DNA from: Nereocystis luetkeana | Lineage: Eukaryota > Sar > Phaeophyceae > Laminariales > Laminariaceae | NCBI GenBank assembly: GCA_031213475.1 | Contig: JARUPZ010000009.1 | Location: 3,311,001-3,375,000, forward strand | Direction: 5' to 3' | DNA length: 64,000 nt | In this document: positions 33,289-44,855 of the stretch, one piece after another | Layout of the letters: the number at the start of each line of letters is the position of its first letter | Numbering within the stretch: position 1 is the stretch's first letter | The notes under the pieces: generated by a model | The model's database searches: none | Told to the model about the DNA's origin: nothing | Seen by the model: the letters and a program-made list of their open reading frames with translations, nothing else | Made by a program: the position numbers and the translations under genes

Positions 33289-33378
33289 TTACGGGGAACC
33301 ATAGTTAATAGGACCTAATAATGTAAGAAAAAATGGTCAAATATTTAGGTTTTCATGTGTACCATAGGTCCCCCGTAA
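33289..33378. mobile_element. Mariner-like MITE (family T3), copy 1
   Basis: A 90-bp palindromic element, TTACGGGGAACCATAGTTAA at the left and CCCCCGTAA at the right, flanked by TA on both sides. The right TIR is shorter than in the other three copies (42336, 43125, 51205). It has no coding capacity and probably depends on a Tc1/mariner-type transposase elsewhere. Confidence 0.8.
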
Positions 33379-33671
33379 TAGGCATATCACTTGACCTAGC
33401 TGTGTTTTCAGGATAATATGTACCTCGCACAAGTAATCAAATAATCATGCTCCACAAACCCAGATATCAGTATATGATCTCCCGTGTTGCTCTCTCCTGC
33501 GACGAAACAGCCGTAATACATCGTACACACGTATTCAACCTTGGTGCGCTTTCTTGTATAGTTGTCGGTCAAAGCGAAACATGACGGCTGTCTCATACGG
33601 GCCGTGCGTACTTGCTCGTCGAGGAAGACCCTCATCAGTGAGTATTGAGTGGTCCGTTCGTTGGACATCAT
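33379..33671. other. No recognisable feature
   Basis: Short spacer between a MITE and the 3' end of LINE 2. Its last bases GGACATCAT precede the LINE 2 tail. No repeat or frame recognised. Confidence 0.5.
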
Positions 33672-36600
33672 GTTGTTGTTCTCACATTAACTCACAATTC
33701 AATGCAGTCCGTGGTCGCAGGACAGGCTCCAATAGCTCTGGAGTGGAAGAAATACCTCAAGTAAATGCAGAGGCAAAAACAAAAAACAAGCATACGCACT
33801 CCACCACTGCGGACACCAGTGAAGCAAAAAGGAGACTATTAATAGCAGACAAAAACCTAAAAAAGAAAATGAAGCTAAGCAAAAAAACAAATAAAAACAA
33901 AACAAAAACAGACGCAGATAGCAAAACGCTAAAATAAGGCAAAACGGACCATACTAACAAAGACACAAAGAGGTACAAACGGGAATGAAAGAAAAATGAA
34001 AAAAAAAAAAAAGAAGGGACAAAAAAGCGATAACCACGGGCGGGGGGGAAAGAAAATACGAAAGGCAGGCACTGGAGCATACAGACACGCAAAGTTGCCC
34101 AGATGGCACCATGCCACTTCCTTGGGTCCCAAAGAAAGGAGTGCATCATGACGATGATGGCCACAACCAGGCTTCAGTCTGTTGGGCAGACCGCCTCCCC
34201 TCCCTCCCCCCGCCATTCCCCCTCGTCCCCCTTTCGCCCCCCCCCTCTTCCCTGCCATTCTGCACACTCGCGTTGGCGTCAACGGCTGTGGTTGTTGTTG
34301 CAGCTATTCTACGCCGTTCTGCCGATGCCTACTTCTCATCTGTATGCCATTTCCGCATGAAGGCCTCCGCCCCTTCCTCGACCCGTCGGAACCATCTGCC
34401 GGCTTTCTGTGCTGCCTCGCGCCACCCTTCGAGCTTGATGCCGAACTCCTTGACGTCCTCCTCAAGGTACCTCATCCAGTCCCACTCCTGTCCTCCAGAG
34501 TAACCCTTACCCCCAACCATCTCCCCAAACATCACCCTCTTCGGCAGACGCTCCTCTCCCATTCGTGTCACAAAGCCCGCAAACAATAGCCTACGTCTGC
34601 GTACCGTCGTCTCAACGCTTTCAGATTTTGTCCTTAGAAGCGCGCTAGCATAGGATAGAATGTGGTCTTCGCGCTTTCGTTTTCGCCACCCGATGTATCG
34701 GAGGAGCATCTTGTGGTGGACCTCCCGTAGCCTACCGTATTCAGCCTTGCTCGGGCTCCAAGTAACGCAAGCGTAGAGCAACGTTTCGATCACCTCGGCT
34801 CTCAGCATTCGCACCTTCAGGCGTAGGCGCACACCCGGGCGGTCATAAATTTCCATCTTATACCGTCCGAAGCATGCCCATGCCCTCTGGAGTCGACGCG
34901 TTACCTCGACACTTCTGCCCGTCCAATCTGCGCTGATAGCCCCGCCCAGATACACAAACTCGGTCGTTTGTTTGTACACTTGGCCGGCGGCGGTGACGGT
35001 GAACGGCACGTTCCCCCCATCTTTCGTTTGCAGACACATTATCTCCGTCTTGGCCTCCGAGACCGTCAGGCCGAAAGCGGCACATGCAGACACGATCACC
35101 GTCATCATTCTCTCCAGGCCGTTGGGTGATCTCGATACTATGCCTGCATCGTCAGCATAGAGCATAACCCACAGTGTCTGGGCCTCTTTATCATTCCCTT
35201 GTCCGTCGGCGTGCCCGACCCGTGCCTTCCCCCTCTTCTTTTCCTTCTTCTCCTGCTTTTGTTGGAGTTGCACCAAGCTGTCCGTGATGGCTTTATCAGC
35301 AGCGAAACGTTTCTCCGCCACACGCAGCACCAATGTAAAAAACATGTTGAACAACAATGGCGCGAGCACACACCCTTGCCGTAGGCCCTGTTTCACGTCG
35401 AACATATCTGAGCACTCGCCGTCATCCAGCCGCACGCATGCTCGCATGCCGTCGTGGAATTGCCGGATAACGGTGAGTATTCTAGGTGGCACCCCAAAGC
35501 GAGCCAAGACAGCCCACAGGAGGGTTCGGCCGACGGAGTCATAGGCTTTGCTGAGGTCGACAAAGCACATGAACAGCGGAGTGTCCTTCTTCCTTGCCAA
35601 TTCTTGCAAGCGTCGCACCACGAACATCATGTCGACCGTCGATTGTTCGGGCGTAAAGCCACACTGCTCCTCCGGCAGGATGCCTTCCCGTTCGCAAGAG
35701 TCGCTGTGTCGGCGCGCGATGACTTTGAGGAGTACTTTGCCGGCATGCGCGACTAGGGAAATGCCACGATAGTTACCACACTCCGTCCTGTCTTTCTTCT
35801 TGTGCAGCACCTTAATCGTTGCATGCTTCCATTGCTGTGGCACGACCCCTCCCCTCCACACAGCGACGATAATCTCGTAGAAGCTTCCCAAGGTGTCCGA
35901 GTCTCCCTCGTCGGCCAGGATCTTCAGAAGTTCAGCTGAGAGACCATCAGGCCCAACCGCCTTGCGGTTCGCCATCGCCCTGATCGCGTCTTCCACATCG
36001 TATCTAGACGGGACGTCGTCCAGCGGACTGCACGAGGGCCAGACCTTGAGCTCATCGACGATAGCCGGGTCGAGGGTCGATGACTTGGTGTTTAGCAGCT
36101 TATGGAACCACCATACCCATCGTTCCCGGATGAGGCCTATGTCTCGTAGTAATCTACCTTCCTCGTCCCTGATGTACTGCGAACGGAAAGTCCTCTTTCC
36201 TTCCACATTCATCCCCTTAAGGTGCTTGTAGAACCCAAACTGATCGCCTTCTTGGATACGCCTTTCGAGTTGACGGGCGTCTTCCTCGAAGAACTTCTGC
36301 ACTCCGTCCGTCCTCGCACGTTTGAGCTGTTTAGTGGCAATCTTCACAGTTTTTCGCAGATTTTTGTCTTCCGGGTTAGCACGTAGTTGCGTCCTCGCAT
36401 TTTCCTTCTCCTGCCATCGTGAGTGCACCTCTGCTTTTACCTCTTCGGGCGTACACCAGCCCAGCGGCCCTTGTTTTCGACTGGTATGAGGTGCTAGTTT
36501 AGAAGCAGTCGACAGCACGGTCTCCACTAGAGCAGTTGCCCTATCATCGACACTCCCAATTGTACCAGGCGGTGGGGGGATAAGTTTGGTTATCTCCCTA

Positions 36601-37453
36601 TTGAGGTCCGCTCGGAGACCGGGGTCTGCCATCAACCGTTGTAGATCAATAGCTCGCTTTCCGCTGCCTGCTTCTACCCTGCGGTTCGAAGCGAACCGAC
36701 CCAATAGGCGAATATTGCAGACCACGAGGTTGTGGTCAGATTCATGCCGATCATCTGGGGGTTTCCGTACTGTCATGTTGCGGACCAGGCGTCGATCAAC
36801 TTGCCGAGTAAGGATGTAGTCTAGCCTACACTGACCCTTCCCGGAGTTTGGAGATTAGAACGTGTACGACACTCCGCGAGTAGGTGTGGCAAAGAACGTG
36901 TTGAGGAGTGCAAGCCTGTTGTCAGCTGCGTGGAGGAGGAGTAGTCGCTCTCCGTTGTTGTTCAATTCATCGCGCCCGTATATACCCATCAACTTACTGC
37001 CGGCACATCCGCTCTCTCGCTTGCCGGTGCGAGCATTTGCATCCAAGAGCACAACAAGTAGGTGATCCCCACTTGGGATCCCCGAGACGACTTTGTTCAG
37101 TTGGTTCCAGAAGTGATCTTTCTCGCGAACGGGTGCATCCAGTATCGGCGCATAGCCGACAACAAAATAAACACCATTTGATTTGCCCTCAAGTTGAATG
37201 CGAACTTGCATCAGTCTGGCACTAACGCACTCCACCTCGAGACCATCCTTGCCCACACCTGCCACAATAGACTCCCTGACAGCTAGTCCTACACCATGGG
37301 TGCCCTTCCTCTCGTATTTGCTGCCGTCTGCTCCAGAGCAAAAAATCGTGTATCCAGCTGCTGTGAACGTGCTATGCCCGTCTCGCCTAGTCTCTTGGAG
37401 ACCTACGACATCGCATCCTAGTTCCTGGCATACCTTCATGATAACCTCGCTGT
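33672..37453 (-). pseudogene. LINE 2: 5'-truncated, stop-containing LINE copy
   Basis: Same family as LINE 1 and LINE 3 but more diverged. The 3' tail lies at 33672, and the 5' break is at 37453, within the endonuclease domain at the residue matching S161 of LINE 3. Two stops interrupt the frame. A TAA at 36855-36857 stands where LINE 3 has Gln (in the YTFQSPN region), separating an endonuclease piece (36855-37453) from an 815-codon piece (34329-36776). A TAG at the C-terminus shortens it by ~50 residues after WHTDEK. The 815-codon part keeps [21 protein letters not shown] and YADDAG. Small in-frame insertions (LHAADNR, LLVVLLDANA) are also present. It is dead as an autonomous element. Confidence 0.9.
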
Positions 37454-40400
37454 CATTGTTGTTGTTGTTGTTGTTGTTCTCCATTAACTCACAATTCAAT
37501 GCAGTCCGTGGTCGCAGGACAGGCTCCAATAACTCTGGAGTGGAAGAAATACCTCAAGTAAAAACAGAGGCAAAAAGAAACAAAAAACAGGCATACGCAC
37601 TCCACCACTGCGGACACCAGGGAAGCAAAAAGGAGACTATTAATAGAAGACAAAAACCTAAAAAAAGAAGATGAAGCTAAGCAAAACAAAAACAAAAACA
37701 AAACTAAAACAGACGCAGATAGCAAAACGCGAAAAAAAGGCAAGGCAAAACGGACCATACTAACAAAGACACAAAGAGGTACAAACGGGAATGAAAGAAA
37801 AAATGGAAACAAAGAAGGGACAAAAAAGCGATAATCACGGGCGGGGGGGAAAGAAAATACCAAAGGCAGGCACTGGAGCATACAGACACGCAAAGTTGCC
37901 CAGATGGCACCATGCTAGTTACTTGGGTCCCAAAGAAAGGAGTGCATCATGACGATGATGGCCATAACCAGGCTTCAGTCTGTTGGGCAGACCGCCTCCC
38001 CTCCCCCCCCCCCGCCATTCCCCCTCGTCCCCCTTTCGCCCCCCCCCTCTTCCCTGCCATTCTGCACACTCGCGTTGGCGTCAACGGCTGTGGTCGTGGT
38101 CGCAGCTATTCTATGCCGTTCTGCCGATGCCTCCTTCTCATCTGTATGCCATTTCCGCATGAAGGCCTCCGCCCCTTCCTCGACCCGTTGGAACCATCTG
38201 CCGGCTTTCTGTGCTGTCTCGCGCCACCCTTCGAGCTTGATGCCGAACTCCTTGAGGTCCTCCTCAAGGTACCTCATCCAGTCCCACTCCTGTCCTCCGG
38301 AGTAACCCTTACCCCCAACCATCTCCCCAAACATCACCCTCCTCGACAGACGCTCCTCTCCCATTCGTGTCACAAAGCCCGCAAACAAGAGCCTACGTCT
38401 GCGTACCGTCGTCTCAACGCTTTCAGATGTTGTCCTTAGAAGCGCGCTAGCATAGGATAGAATGTGGTCTTCGCGCTTTCGTTTTCGCCACCCGATGCAT
38501 CGGAGGAGCATCTTGTGGTGGACCTCCCGTAGCCTACCGTAATCAGTCTTGCTCGGGCTCCAAGTAACGCAACCGTAGAGCAACGTTTCGATCACCTCGG
38601 CTCTCAGCATTCGCACCTTCAGGCGTAGGCGCACACCCGGGCGGTCAAAAATTTCCATCTTATACCGTCCGAAGCATGCCCATGCCCTCTGGAGTCGACG
38701 CGTTACCTCGACACTTCTGCCCGTCCAATCTGCGCTGATAGCCCCGCCCAGATACACAAACTCGGTCGTTTGTTTGTACACTTGGCCGGCGGCGGTGACG
38801 GTGAACGGCACGTTCCCCCCATCTTTCGTTTGCAGACACATTATCTCCGTCTTGGCCTCCGAGACCGTCAGGCCGAAAGCGGCACATGCAGACACGATCA
38901 CCGTCATCATCCTCTCCAGGCCGTTGGGTGATCTCGATACTATGCCTGCATCGTCGGCATAGAGCATAGCCCACAGTGTCTGGGCCTCTTTATCATTCCC
39001 CTGTCCGTCAGCGTGCCCGACCCGTGCCTTCCCCCTCTTCTTTTTCTTCTTCTCCTGCTTTTGTTGGAGTTGCACCAAGCTGTCCGTGATGGCTTTATCA
39101 GCAGCGAAACGTTTCTCCGCCACACGCAGCACCGCTGTAAAAAACATGTTGAACAACAATGGCGCGAGCACACACCCTTGCCGTAGGCCCTGTTTCACGT
39201 CGAACATATCTGAGCACTCGCCGTCATCCAGCCGCACGCATGCTCGCATGCCGTCGTGGAATTGGCGGATAACGGTGAGCATTCTAGGTGGCACCCCAAA
39301 GCGAGCCAAGACAGCCCACAGGAGGGTTCGGTCGACGGAGTCGTAGGCTTTGGTGAGGTCGACAAAGCACATGAAGAGCGGAGTGTCCTTCTTCCTTGCC
39401 AATTCCTGCAAGCGTCGCACCACGAACATCATGTCGACCGTCGATCGTTCGGGCCTAAAGCCACACTGCTCCTCCGGCAGGATGCCTTCCCGTTCGCAAT
39501 AGTCGCTGAGTCGGCGCGCGATGACTTTGAGGAGCACTTTGCCGGCATGCGCGACTAGGGAAATGCCACGATAGTTACCACACTCCGTCCTGTCTTTCTT
39601 CTTGTGCAGCACCTTAATCGTTGCATGCTTCCATTGCTGCGGCACGACCCCTCCCCTCCACACAGCGACGATAATCTCGTAGAAGCTTCCCAAGGTGTCC
39701 GAGTCTCCCTCGTCGGCCAGGACCTTCAGAAGTTCAGCTGGGAGACCATCAGGCCCAACCGCCTTGCGGTTCGCCATCGCCCTGATCGCGTCTTCCACCT
39801 CGTATCTAGACGGGACGTCGTCCAGCGGACTGCACGAGGGCCAGACCTTGAGCTCATCGACGATAGTCGGATCGAGGGTCGATGACCTTGTGTTTAGCAG
39901 CTTATGGAACCACCTTACCCATCGTTCCCGGATGAGGCCTACGTCTCGTAGTAATCTACCTTCCTCGTCCCTGATGTACTGCGAATGGAAAGTCCTCTTT
40001 CCTTCCACATTCATCCCCTTAAGGTGCTTGTAGAACCCAAACTGATCACCTTCTTGGATACGCCTTTCGAGTTGACGGACGTATTCCTCGAAGAACTTCT
40101 GCACTCCGTCCGTCCTCGCACGTTTGAGCTGTTTAGTGGCAATCTTCACAGCTTTTCGCAGATTTTTGTCTTCCGGGTTAGCACGTAGTTGCGTCCTCGC
40201 ATTTTCCTTCTCCTGCCATCGTGAGTGCACCTCTGCTTTTACCTCTTCGGGCGTACACCAGCCCAGCGGCCCTTGTTTTCGACTGGTATGAGGTGCTAGT
40301 TTAGCAGCAGTCGACAGCACGGTCTCCACCAGAGCAGTTGCCTTATCATCGACACTCCCAATTGTACCAGGCGGTGGGGGGGTAAGTTTGGTTATCTCCC

Positions 40401-41850
40401 TATTGAGGTCCGCTCGGAGACCGGGGTCTGCCATCAACCGTTGTAGATTAATAGCTCGTTTTCCGCTGCCTGCTTTTACCCTCCGATTCGGCGCGAACCG
40501 ACCCAAGAGGCGAATATTGCAGACCACGAGGTTGTGGTCAGATTCATGCCGATCCTCTGGGGGTTTCCGTACTGTCATGTTGCGGACCAGGCGTCGATCA
40601 ACTTGCCGAGTAAGGATGTAGTCTAGCCTACACTGACCCTTCCCGGAGTTTGGAGATTGGAAAGTGTACGACACTCCGCGAGTAGGTGTGGCAAAGAACG
40701 TGTTGAGGAGCGCAAGCCTGTTGTCATCTGCGAGGAGGAGTAGTCGCTCTCCGTTGTTGTTCAATTCATCGCGCCCGTATTTACCCATCACCTTACTGCC
40801 GGCACATCCGCTCTCTCGCTTGCCGGTGCGAGCATTTGCATCCAAGAGTACAAGTAGGTGATCCCCACTTGGGACCCCCGAGACGACTTTGTTCAGTTCG
40901 TTCCAGAATTGATCTTTATCGCGAACGGGTGCATCCAGTATCGGCGCATAGCCGACAACAAAAGAAACAGCATTTGATCTGCCCTCAAGTTGAATGCGAA
41001 CTTTCATCAGTCTGGCACTAACGCACTCCACCTCGAGACCATCCTTGCCCACACCTGCCACAATAGACTCCCTGACTTCTAGTCCTACACCATGGGTGCC
41101 CTTCCTCTCGTATTTGCTGCCGTCTGCTCCAGAGCAAAAAATCGTGTATCCAGCTGCTGTGAACGTGCTATGCCCGTCTCGCCTAGTCTCTTGGAGACCT
41201 ACGACATCGCATCCTAGTTCCTGGCATACCTTCATGATGACCTCGCTGTGGCCGATGCCATTTTTGCCGTTGAAGGCGAGTGTGCGAACATTGAACGTAC
41301 CCACGACGAGTTCCCCAGCTCTGTACCTAGCCCTAGCATCTGAGCGTAACCTTCGAGCTTCTCTGCGGCCTTTCCGACCTTGCCTCCTCTTCTTCCGTGC
41401 AGCGTGTTGTTTCTCCTCTACCCTCCGCTTTTCCCAGGCGGTGGGTTTCTTCCGTTCCGTGTTTTTTCGCCCGGCCCGGTTCGTGCCGAGGTTCCGACGT
41501 GCTGGGGGCAGCAATCCCAACGCGCCTCGACGCCCATCATCTCCTCGATGACGTCGAATGGGGTGCTTACTCACGTGGATCCTAGCCTCTCTTCTCCGTT
41601 CGCTACGAGTTCCACGCTTTCCGCGACGGTGATACGACACGGCTACCGCAGGCAATACTGCCGCGTGGAAAAAATCCGCGAGAAATTTTTCCGCCATATC
41701 GCTGGCCATCACCGCCGGCTCGACCATGCTCGAACGCTAGTTAGACGCGCAAGCAAGGTCAAGGCCGCGCTCCACTGGGAGCTCTAGCACGTGTTGGGGA
41801 AGCCGCAGGCCGGAGCTCCACCCCGGCCGGGGAGCAGCCGAGGGAGGTAC
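37454..41850 (-). mobile_element. LINE 3: full-length or nearly full-length LINE
   Basis: The 3' end at 37454 carries (GTT)7 on the plus strand, i.e. an (AAC)n tail, preceded by the conserved terminus. The 3' UTR runs to 37974, one long ORF covers 37975-41727, and the 5' UTR is GC-rich (41728 to about 41850; the exact 5' end is uncertain). It lies head-to-tail with LINE 2, with no sequence between the LINE 2 break and the LINE 3 tail. LINE 1 and LINE 3 are nearly identical over the shared part, so this subfamily has been active recently. Confidence 0.9.
37975..41727 (-). CDS. LINE 3 endonuclease/reverse transcriptase ORF
   Basis: 1250 codons. The first ATG follows an in-frame TAG ten bases upstream. 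Residues ~34-135 are very rich in Arg and Lys and could bind RNA, and no CCHC knuckle is visible. APE endonuclease about 140-410: N147, E180 (GLQE), D296/N298 (LLDANA) and S396-D397-H398. Reverse transcriptase about 640-1000: FVDLTKAYDSVD ending at 799, [10 protein letters not shown] 847-856 and YADD 923-926. A Lys-rich insertion (QEKKKKKRGKAR, ~891-902) lies between the last two. The C-terminal region carries [17 protein letters not shown] (~1070-1086) and a Gly-rich tail. A single ORF with APE nuclease is typical of several LINE clades, and I cannot assign the clade without a phylogeny. All catalytic residues are present. Confidence 0.93.
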   Translation of the reverse strand: MVEPAVMASDMAEKFLADFFHAAVLPAVAVSYHRRGKRGTRSERRREARIHVSKHPIRRHRGDDGRRGALGLLPPARRNLGTNRAGRKNTERKKPTAWEKRRVEEKQHAARKKRRQGRKGRREARRLRSDARARYRAGELVVGTFNVRTLAFNGKNGIGHSEVIMKVCQELGCDVVGLQETRRDGHSTFTAAGYTIFCSGADGSKYERKGTHGVGLEVRESIVAGVGKDGLEVECVSARLMKVRIQLEGRSNAVSFVVGYAPILDAPVRDKDQFWNELNKVVSGVPSGDHLLVLLDANARTGKRESGCAGSKVMGKYGRDELNNNGERLLLLADDNRLALLNTFFATPTRGVSYTFQSPNSGKGQCRLDYILTRQVDRRLVRNMTVRKPPEDRHESDHNLVVCNIRLLGRFAPNRRVKAGSGKRAINLQRLMADPGLRADLNREITKLTPPPPGTIGSVDDKATALVETVLSTAAKLAPHTSRKQGPLGWCTPEEVKAEVHSRWQEKENARTQLRANPEDKNLRKAVKIATKQLKRARTDGVQKFFEEYVRQLERRIQEGDQFGFYKHLKGMNVEGKRTFHSQYIRDEEGRLLRDVGLIRERWVRWFHKLLNTRSSTLDPTIVDELKVWPSCSPLDDVPSRYEVEDAIRAMANRKAVGPDGLPAELLKVLADEGDSDTLGSFYEIIVAVWRGGVVPQQWKHATIKVLHKKKDRTECGNYRGISLVAHAGKVLLKVIARRLSDYCEREGILPEEQCGFRPERSTVDMMFVVRRLQELARKKDTPLFMCFVDLTKAYDSVDRTLLWAVLARFGVPPRMLTVIRQFHDGMRACVRLDDGECSDMFDVKQGLRQGCVLAPLLFNMFFTAVLRVAEKRFAADKAITDSLVQLQQKQEKKKKKRGKARVGHADGQGNDKEAQTLWAMLYADDAGIVSRSPNGLERMMTVIVSACAAFGLTVSEAKTEIMCLQTKDGGNVPFTVTAAGQVYKQTTEFVYLGGAISADWTGRSVEVTRRLQRAWACFGRYKMEIFDRPGVRLRLKVRMLRAEVIETLLYGCVTWSPSKTDYGRLREVHHKMLLRCIGWRKRKREDHILSYASALLRTTSESVETTVRRRRLLFAGFVTRMGEERLSRRVMFGEMVGGKGYSGGQEWDWMRYLEEDLKEFGIKLEGWRETAQKAGRWFQRVEEGAEAFMRKWHTDEKEASAERHRIAATTTTAVDANASVQNGREEGGGERGTRGNGGGGGGEAVCPTD

Positions 41851-42259
41851 CCTTATTAGTCATATTGCGCTCTGGCACTACTAGTTGTACCTGGTACCTG
41901 ATACCTGGTACTAGTACGTTTTACCATGGCTTGGTCTTGTATGCAGATTATCTCTGTGCCTATTTACGGCCACATACTGACGAACTTTAAAACCCCCTGG
42001 CATATATATGGTATTCCCTGTCAAATACTTGATGTACGACATACACCCGACTCATTGACCACTTGCCCGAGCAAGTGTTCGATAACATGTTGAGCCGGCA
42101 CGTCCGAGCAAATTCGTCACGCACGCACCTCCTGTTGGAAAAATAATATGCTAATAACGGCAGTGTATACCTTGTCTCGATCAGTTTCGTGGATCTTCAC
42201 ACTATAGAATACTCGGTTCTGTACGGGTTTTTTGGAGACCATGCCTACCTTCTCTTGTT
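41851..42259. other. No gene; short GGTACC-type palindromes
   Basis: Near 41890-41920 alternating TACCTGGTACCTGATACC and related short inverted repeats occur. Similar TACCAGGTACC motifs recur elsewhere (about 60835, 62615, 63705). No coding potential recognised. Confidence 0.5.
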
Positions 42260-42923
42260 TGTTGTTGTTATTGTTGTTCTCACATTCATTCTCTGACGAA
42301 GGAGTCCGTGGTCACACAAAGGTGCTGGAGCCCTATTACGGGGGACCATAGTTAATAGGACCAAGTATTGTCATAAAAATATTGAAATATATTGGTTTTT
42401 ATGTATACCAGGTATTATTAACTATGGTCCCCCGTAATAGGAAGATCCGAAGAACACAAAAAAAAAACGAAAATTCGGCTGCCTCAAAATACACGAGACG
42501 GAGAAAGCGCACACGAGCTAAAACCAATGTGCTAAACAGAACTAACATGGCCGCGGGTATATCCTCTCAACTATAACGTAGAGTAACCCCGTTCCCACCT
42601 CTAACCAACTCGTGGCTGCTGACTACAGCGGATGCTGTCTGAAGTGCTGCCTGCACCGTACAAAACGCACGGTACTCGAGAAAACGAAAGAGGAACACAC
42701 CTGCCTGCTATCTGGAGTGTTGTCAGAGTCAAGACTCGCGGATGTGCAGTGAAAAAAGGAGCAATCGAACCTTACTACCACACTAAATCAACGATCGCCA
42801 TCTCTTCCTGGACTGTCTGACACAAAAACGTGCAGCACAGATATGATACCACGCCCCTGATAATTGCGTAGGTTATTCCCCATGAAGGGTATGAAACTCG
42901 TTAAACTACAAAGACCAGTGACG
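42260..42923 (-). mobile_element. SINE-like element with LINE-type tail (family S2), copy 1
   Basis: Matches 49522-50100 from end to end. On the minus strand it starts CGTCACTG and ends with TGACCACGGACTCC, GTGAGAACAACAATAAC, which resembles the LINE tail. It has no ORF of note and no convincing pol III boxes. Both copies begin at the same base, so the 5' end is defined and not random truncation. A T3 MITE is inserted at 42336-42437. It is probably mobilised by the LINE machinery. Confidence 0.75.
42336..42437. mobile_element. Mariner-like MITE (family T3), copy 2
   Basis: A 102-bp element, TTACGGGGGACCATAGTTAA ... complement, flanked by TA (42334-42335 and 42438-42439). The related S2 copy at 49522 has the uninterrupted sequence GCCCTAGGAAG at this spot, which proves the insertion and the TA target duplication. 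Confidence 0.9.
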
Positions 42924-43124
42924 AGTACCGGTAGATACTATTCTGCCTCGTGAAAAACAATACCAGGAAAAAACTAACTATGACATGCTTCTCTCGTGGT
43001 GATGGTGTGCGCGCAGATCATGGGTCTCCTTTCACCGTCTTCCTGCCCCTCTTCATGGCCGCCTCATCGCCTTGGCCCAATCCACCCGCTCCTTTGCGCG
43101 TGCACTCGTTGCCATACCCTACTA

Positions 43125-43228
43125 TTACGGGGGACCATAGTTAATGGGACCTATGGTATACATGAAAACCTATATATTTAACCATTTTACTAACAATATT
43201 TGGTCCTATTAACTATGTTCCCCCGTAA
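43125..43228. mobile_element. Mariner-like MITE (family T3), copy 3
   Basis: A 104-bp palindromic element between TA dinucleotides. Its asymmetric centre (TATACATGAAAACC) is inverted relative to copies 2 and 4, so it inserted in the opposite orientation. Confidence 0.85.
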
Positions 43229-43552
43229 TAGTCGATTCCCTTTCTCCGTCATCCTGAAAAACAAAATATTCCTCGCACTACTTGCGGTTCTGATCTGAAA
43301 AATACAAATTCTCGCGCAGGGGGGCGTCAATCCGTCTCTTCCCTGCACGTCGACGCTCAGTCTCCCTCCTACCTTGTCGTCGATTCCAGCCTCCTACCGG
43401 CGCAATAGACTGTGCCGTAGTGTGGCCTGTGGTGGCGCCTGCCTCCGCGCACGGAAACCCCGATTGAGTATTGCTGCTCTACCGCACGCCGTCGTGGGCG
43501 CATCTCAATGTTTCTCGTAAATAAATGTTCTTGGCCTCTCCTGGCTCTTGAT
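43229..43552. other. No recognisable feature
   Basis: GC-balanced DNA without a recognised repeat or frame. Confidence 0.5.
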
Positions 43553-43790
43553 ATTTGTTTTTGTTTTTGTTTTGCTTAGCTTCATCTTCTTTTTTTAGGT
43601 TTTTGTCTGCTATTAATAGTCTCCTTTTTGCTTCCCTGGTGTCCGCAGTGGTGGAGTGCGTATGCCTGTTTTTTGTTTTTTTTTTTGCCTCTGTTTTTAC
43701 TTGAGGTATTTCTTCCACTCCAGAGTTATTGGAGCCTGTCCTGCGACCACGGACTGCATTGAATTGTGAGTTAATGTGAGAACAACAAAC
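43553..43790 (+). mobile_element. 5'-truncated LINE 3'-end fragment
   Basis: Plus-strand copy of the last ~240 bases of the LINE 3' UTR (TTGCTTAGCTTCATCTTC ... GGAGCCTGTCCTGCGACCAC ... GTGAGAACAACAAAC). Severe 5' truncation is typical of LINE integration. Its orientation is opposite to LINE 1-3. Confidence 0.85.
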
Positions 43791-44461
43791 AATGAAGAAG
43801 TGTTGTACTGGATTTGGTCGTGTGTATCCTGGTTTCCACCTCGAAATCCGGCAGAATAATTTGAATACGATATCTGCACTGCTGCGACCACAGAACTTTT
43901 ATCTCTCAGGGATTGAGAAATCGGCACGGACACTGTTGTGGTGCTGGATGTCGACGGATGGAAGGAGTCACGAACACACAACACTCGACAGGTTTTGTCC
44001 AGCAGAGTGTTTTCTGGTTGAAATTCAGCACAAACAATATAAATCTGCATCTCACTTGTTTTGTCCAACAGAAAGAGCTTCTTCGAAACAACAGGTGTCA
44101 CCACAACTTTACGTGGACTGATGTACGACATCTATCTACAGCAGCAGTGCGCCTCCCGCACCATAACAGCAGCAACAACAGCAGCAGCAGCAGCAGTAAG
44201 CCACCCGAGGCCAGGGTCAGCGTCGCCGTACGCTCGGCTTGTCGGTCTAACCCTTGCACCCTTTGTACGCGTACATATACAAATACGTACTACTGGAGTA
44301 CGTACCCTGCACTCGTTATTTTATATGTTTCCTGGAAAGTCGCCAAAATATTTTCGAGACGACAACACGAACATGGCATGCCCAACAACAGCTTCTCGTT
44401 GCAGGTGCCACAACTACTGCGCAGCTGTGCAACATCTAGATCAGAGCTTCTCCAGGACTCC

Positions 44462-44855
44462 GACAAATCGGAAAAATGGGAACGAAGCCTAAAATGAGAA
44501 CCAAGCCGTATCTCGAGAACCATGTGGTGTACCAGGTATCAGATAACCAAAATGATCCTGCGAAACCCCTTGGCCAGCCCTGTGAGAGGAGCTCGTCAGA
44601 ACGGTCATGCTCAATCTCGTGCCTTCGGGTGGGCGCCAAAAGCGATATACGCTGGCTCTATTGTGATTTCTCTAGATGCTGGCTACCGCGGCGATGCCGA
44701 GGACTTCCAGCCTGAGCTACAGCTCATTCGAAGGCTGCTGTACAGCCCCACAGGACTGTCAACTTTTTTTCTTGGAGTTGTACACAATTGGTTTGCTTTC
44801 TAAAAAAAAACGTCCGTTCCCATTTTTTTTTTCGTTCCCATTTTTCCGATTTGTC
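44462..44855 (+). mobile_element. 390-bp TIR element (family T1), copy 2
   Basis: A 394-bp element with a perfect 25-base terminal inverted repeat (first 19 bases GACAAATCGGAAAAATGGG). Its internal frame is broken relative to copies 1 and 3 by extra bases near 44537 (GTACCAGGTATCAGATAACC in place of GTATCAGAGAACC). No target duplication is visible at its edges. Confidence 0.85.

Noticed and set aside
33640..33655. Hammerhead ribozyme core (CTGATGAG on the minus strand)
   Set aside because: The matching GAAA and flanking stems are not found at the needed spacing.
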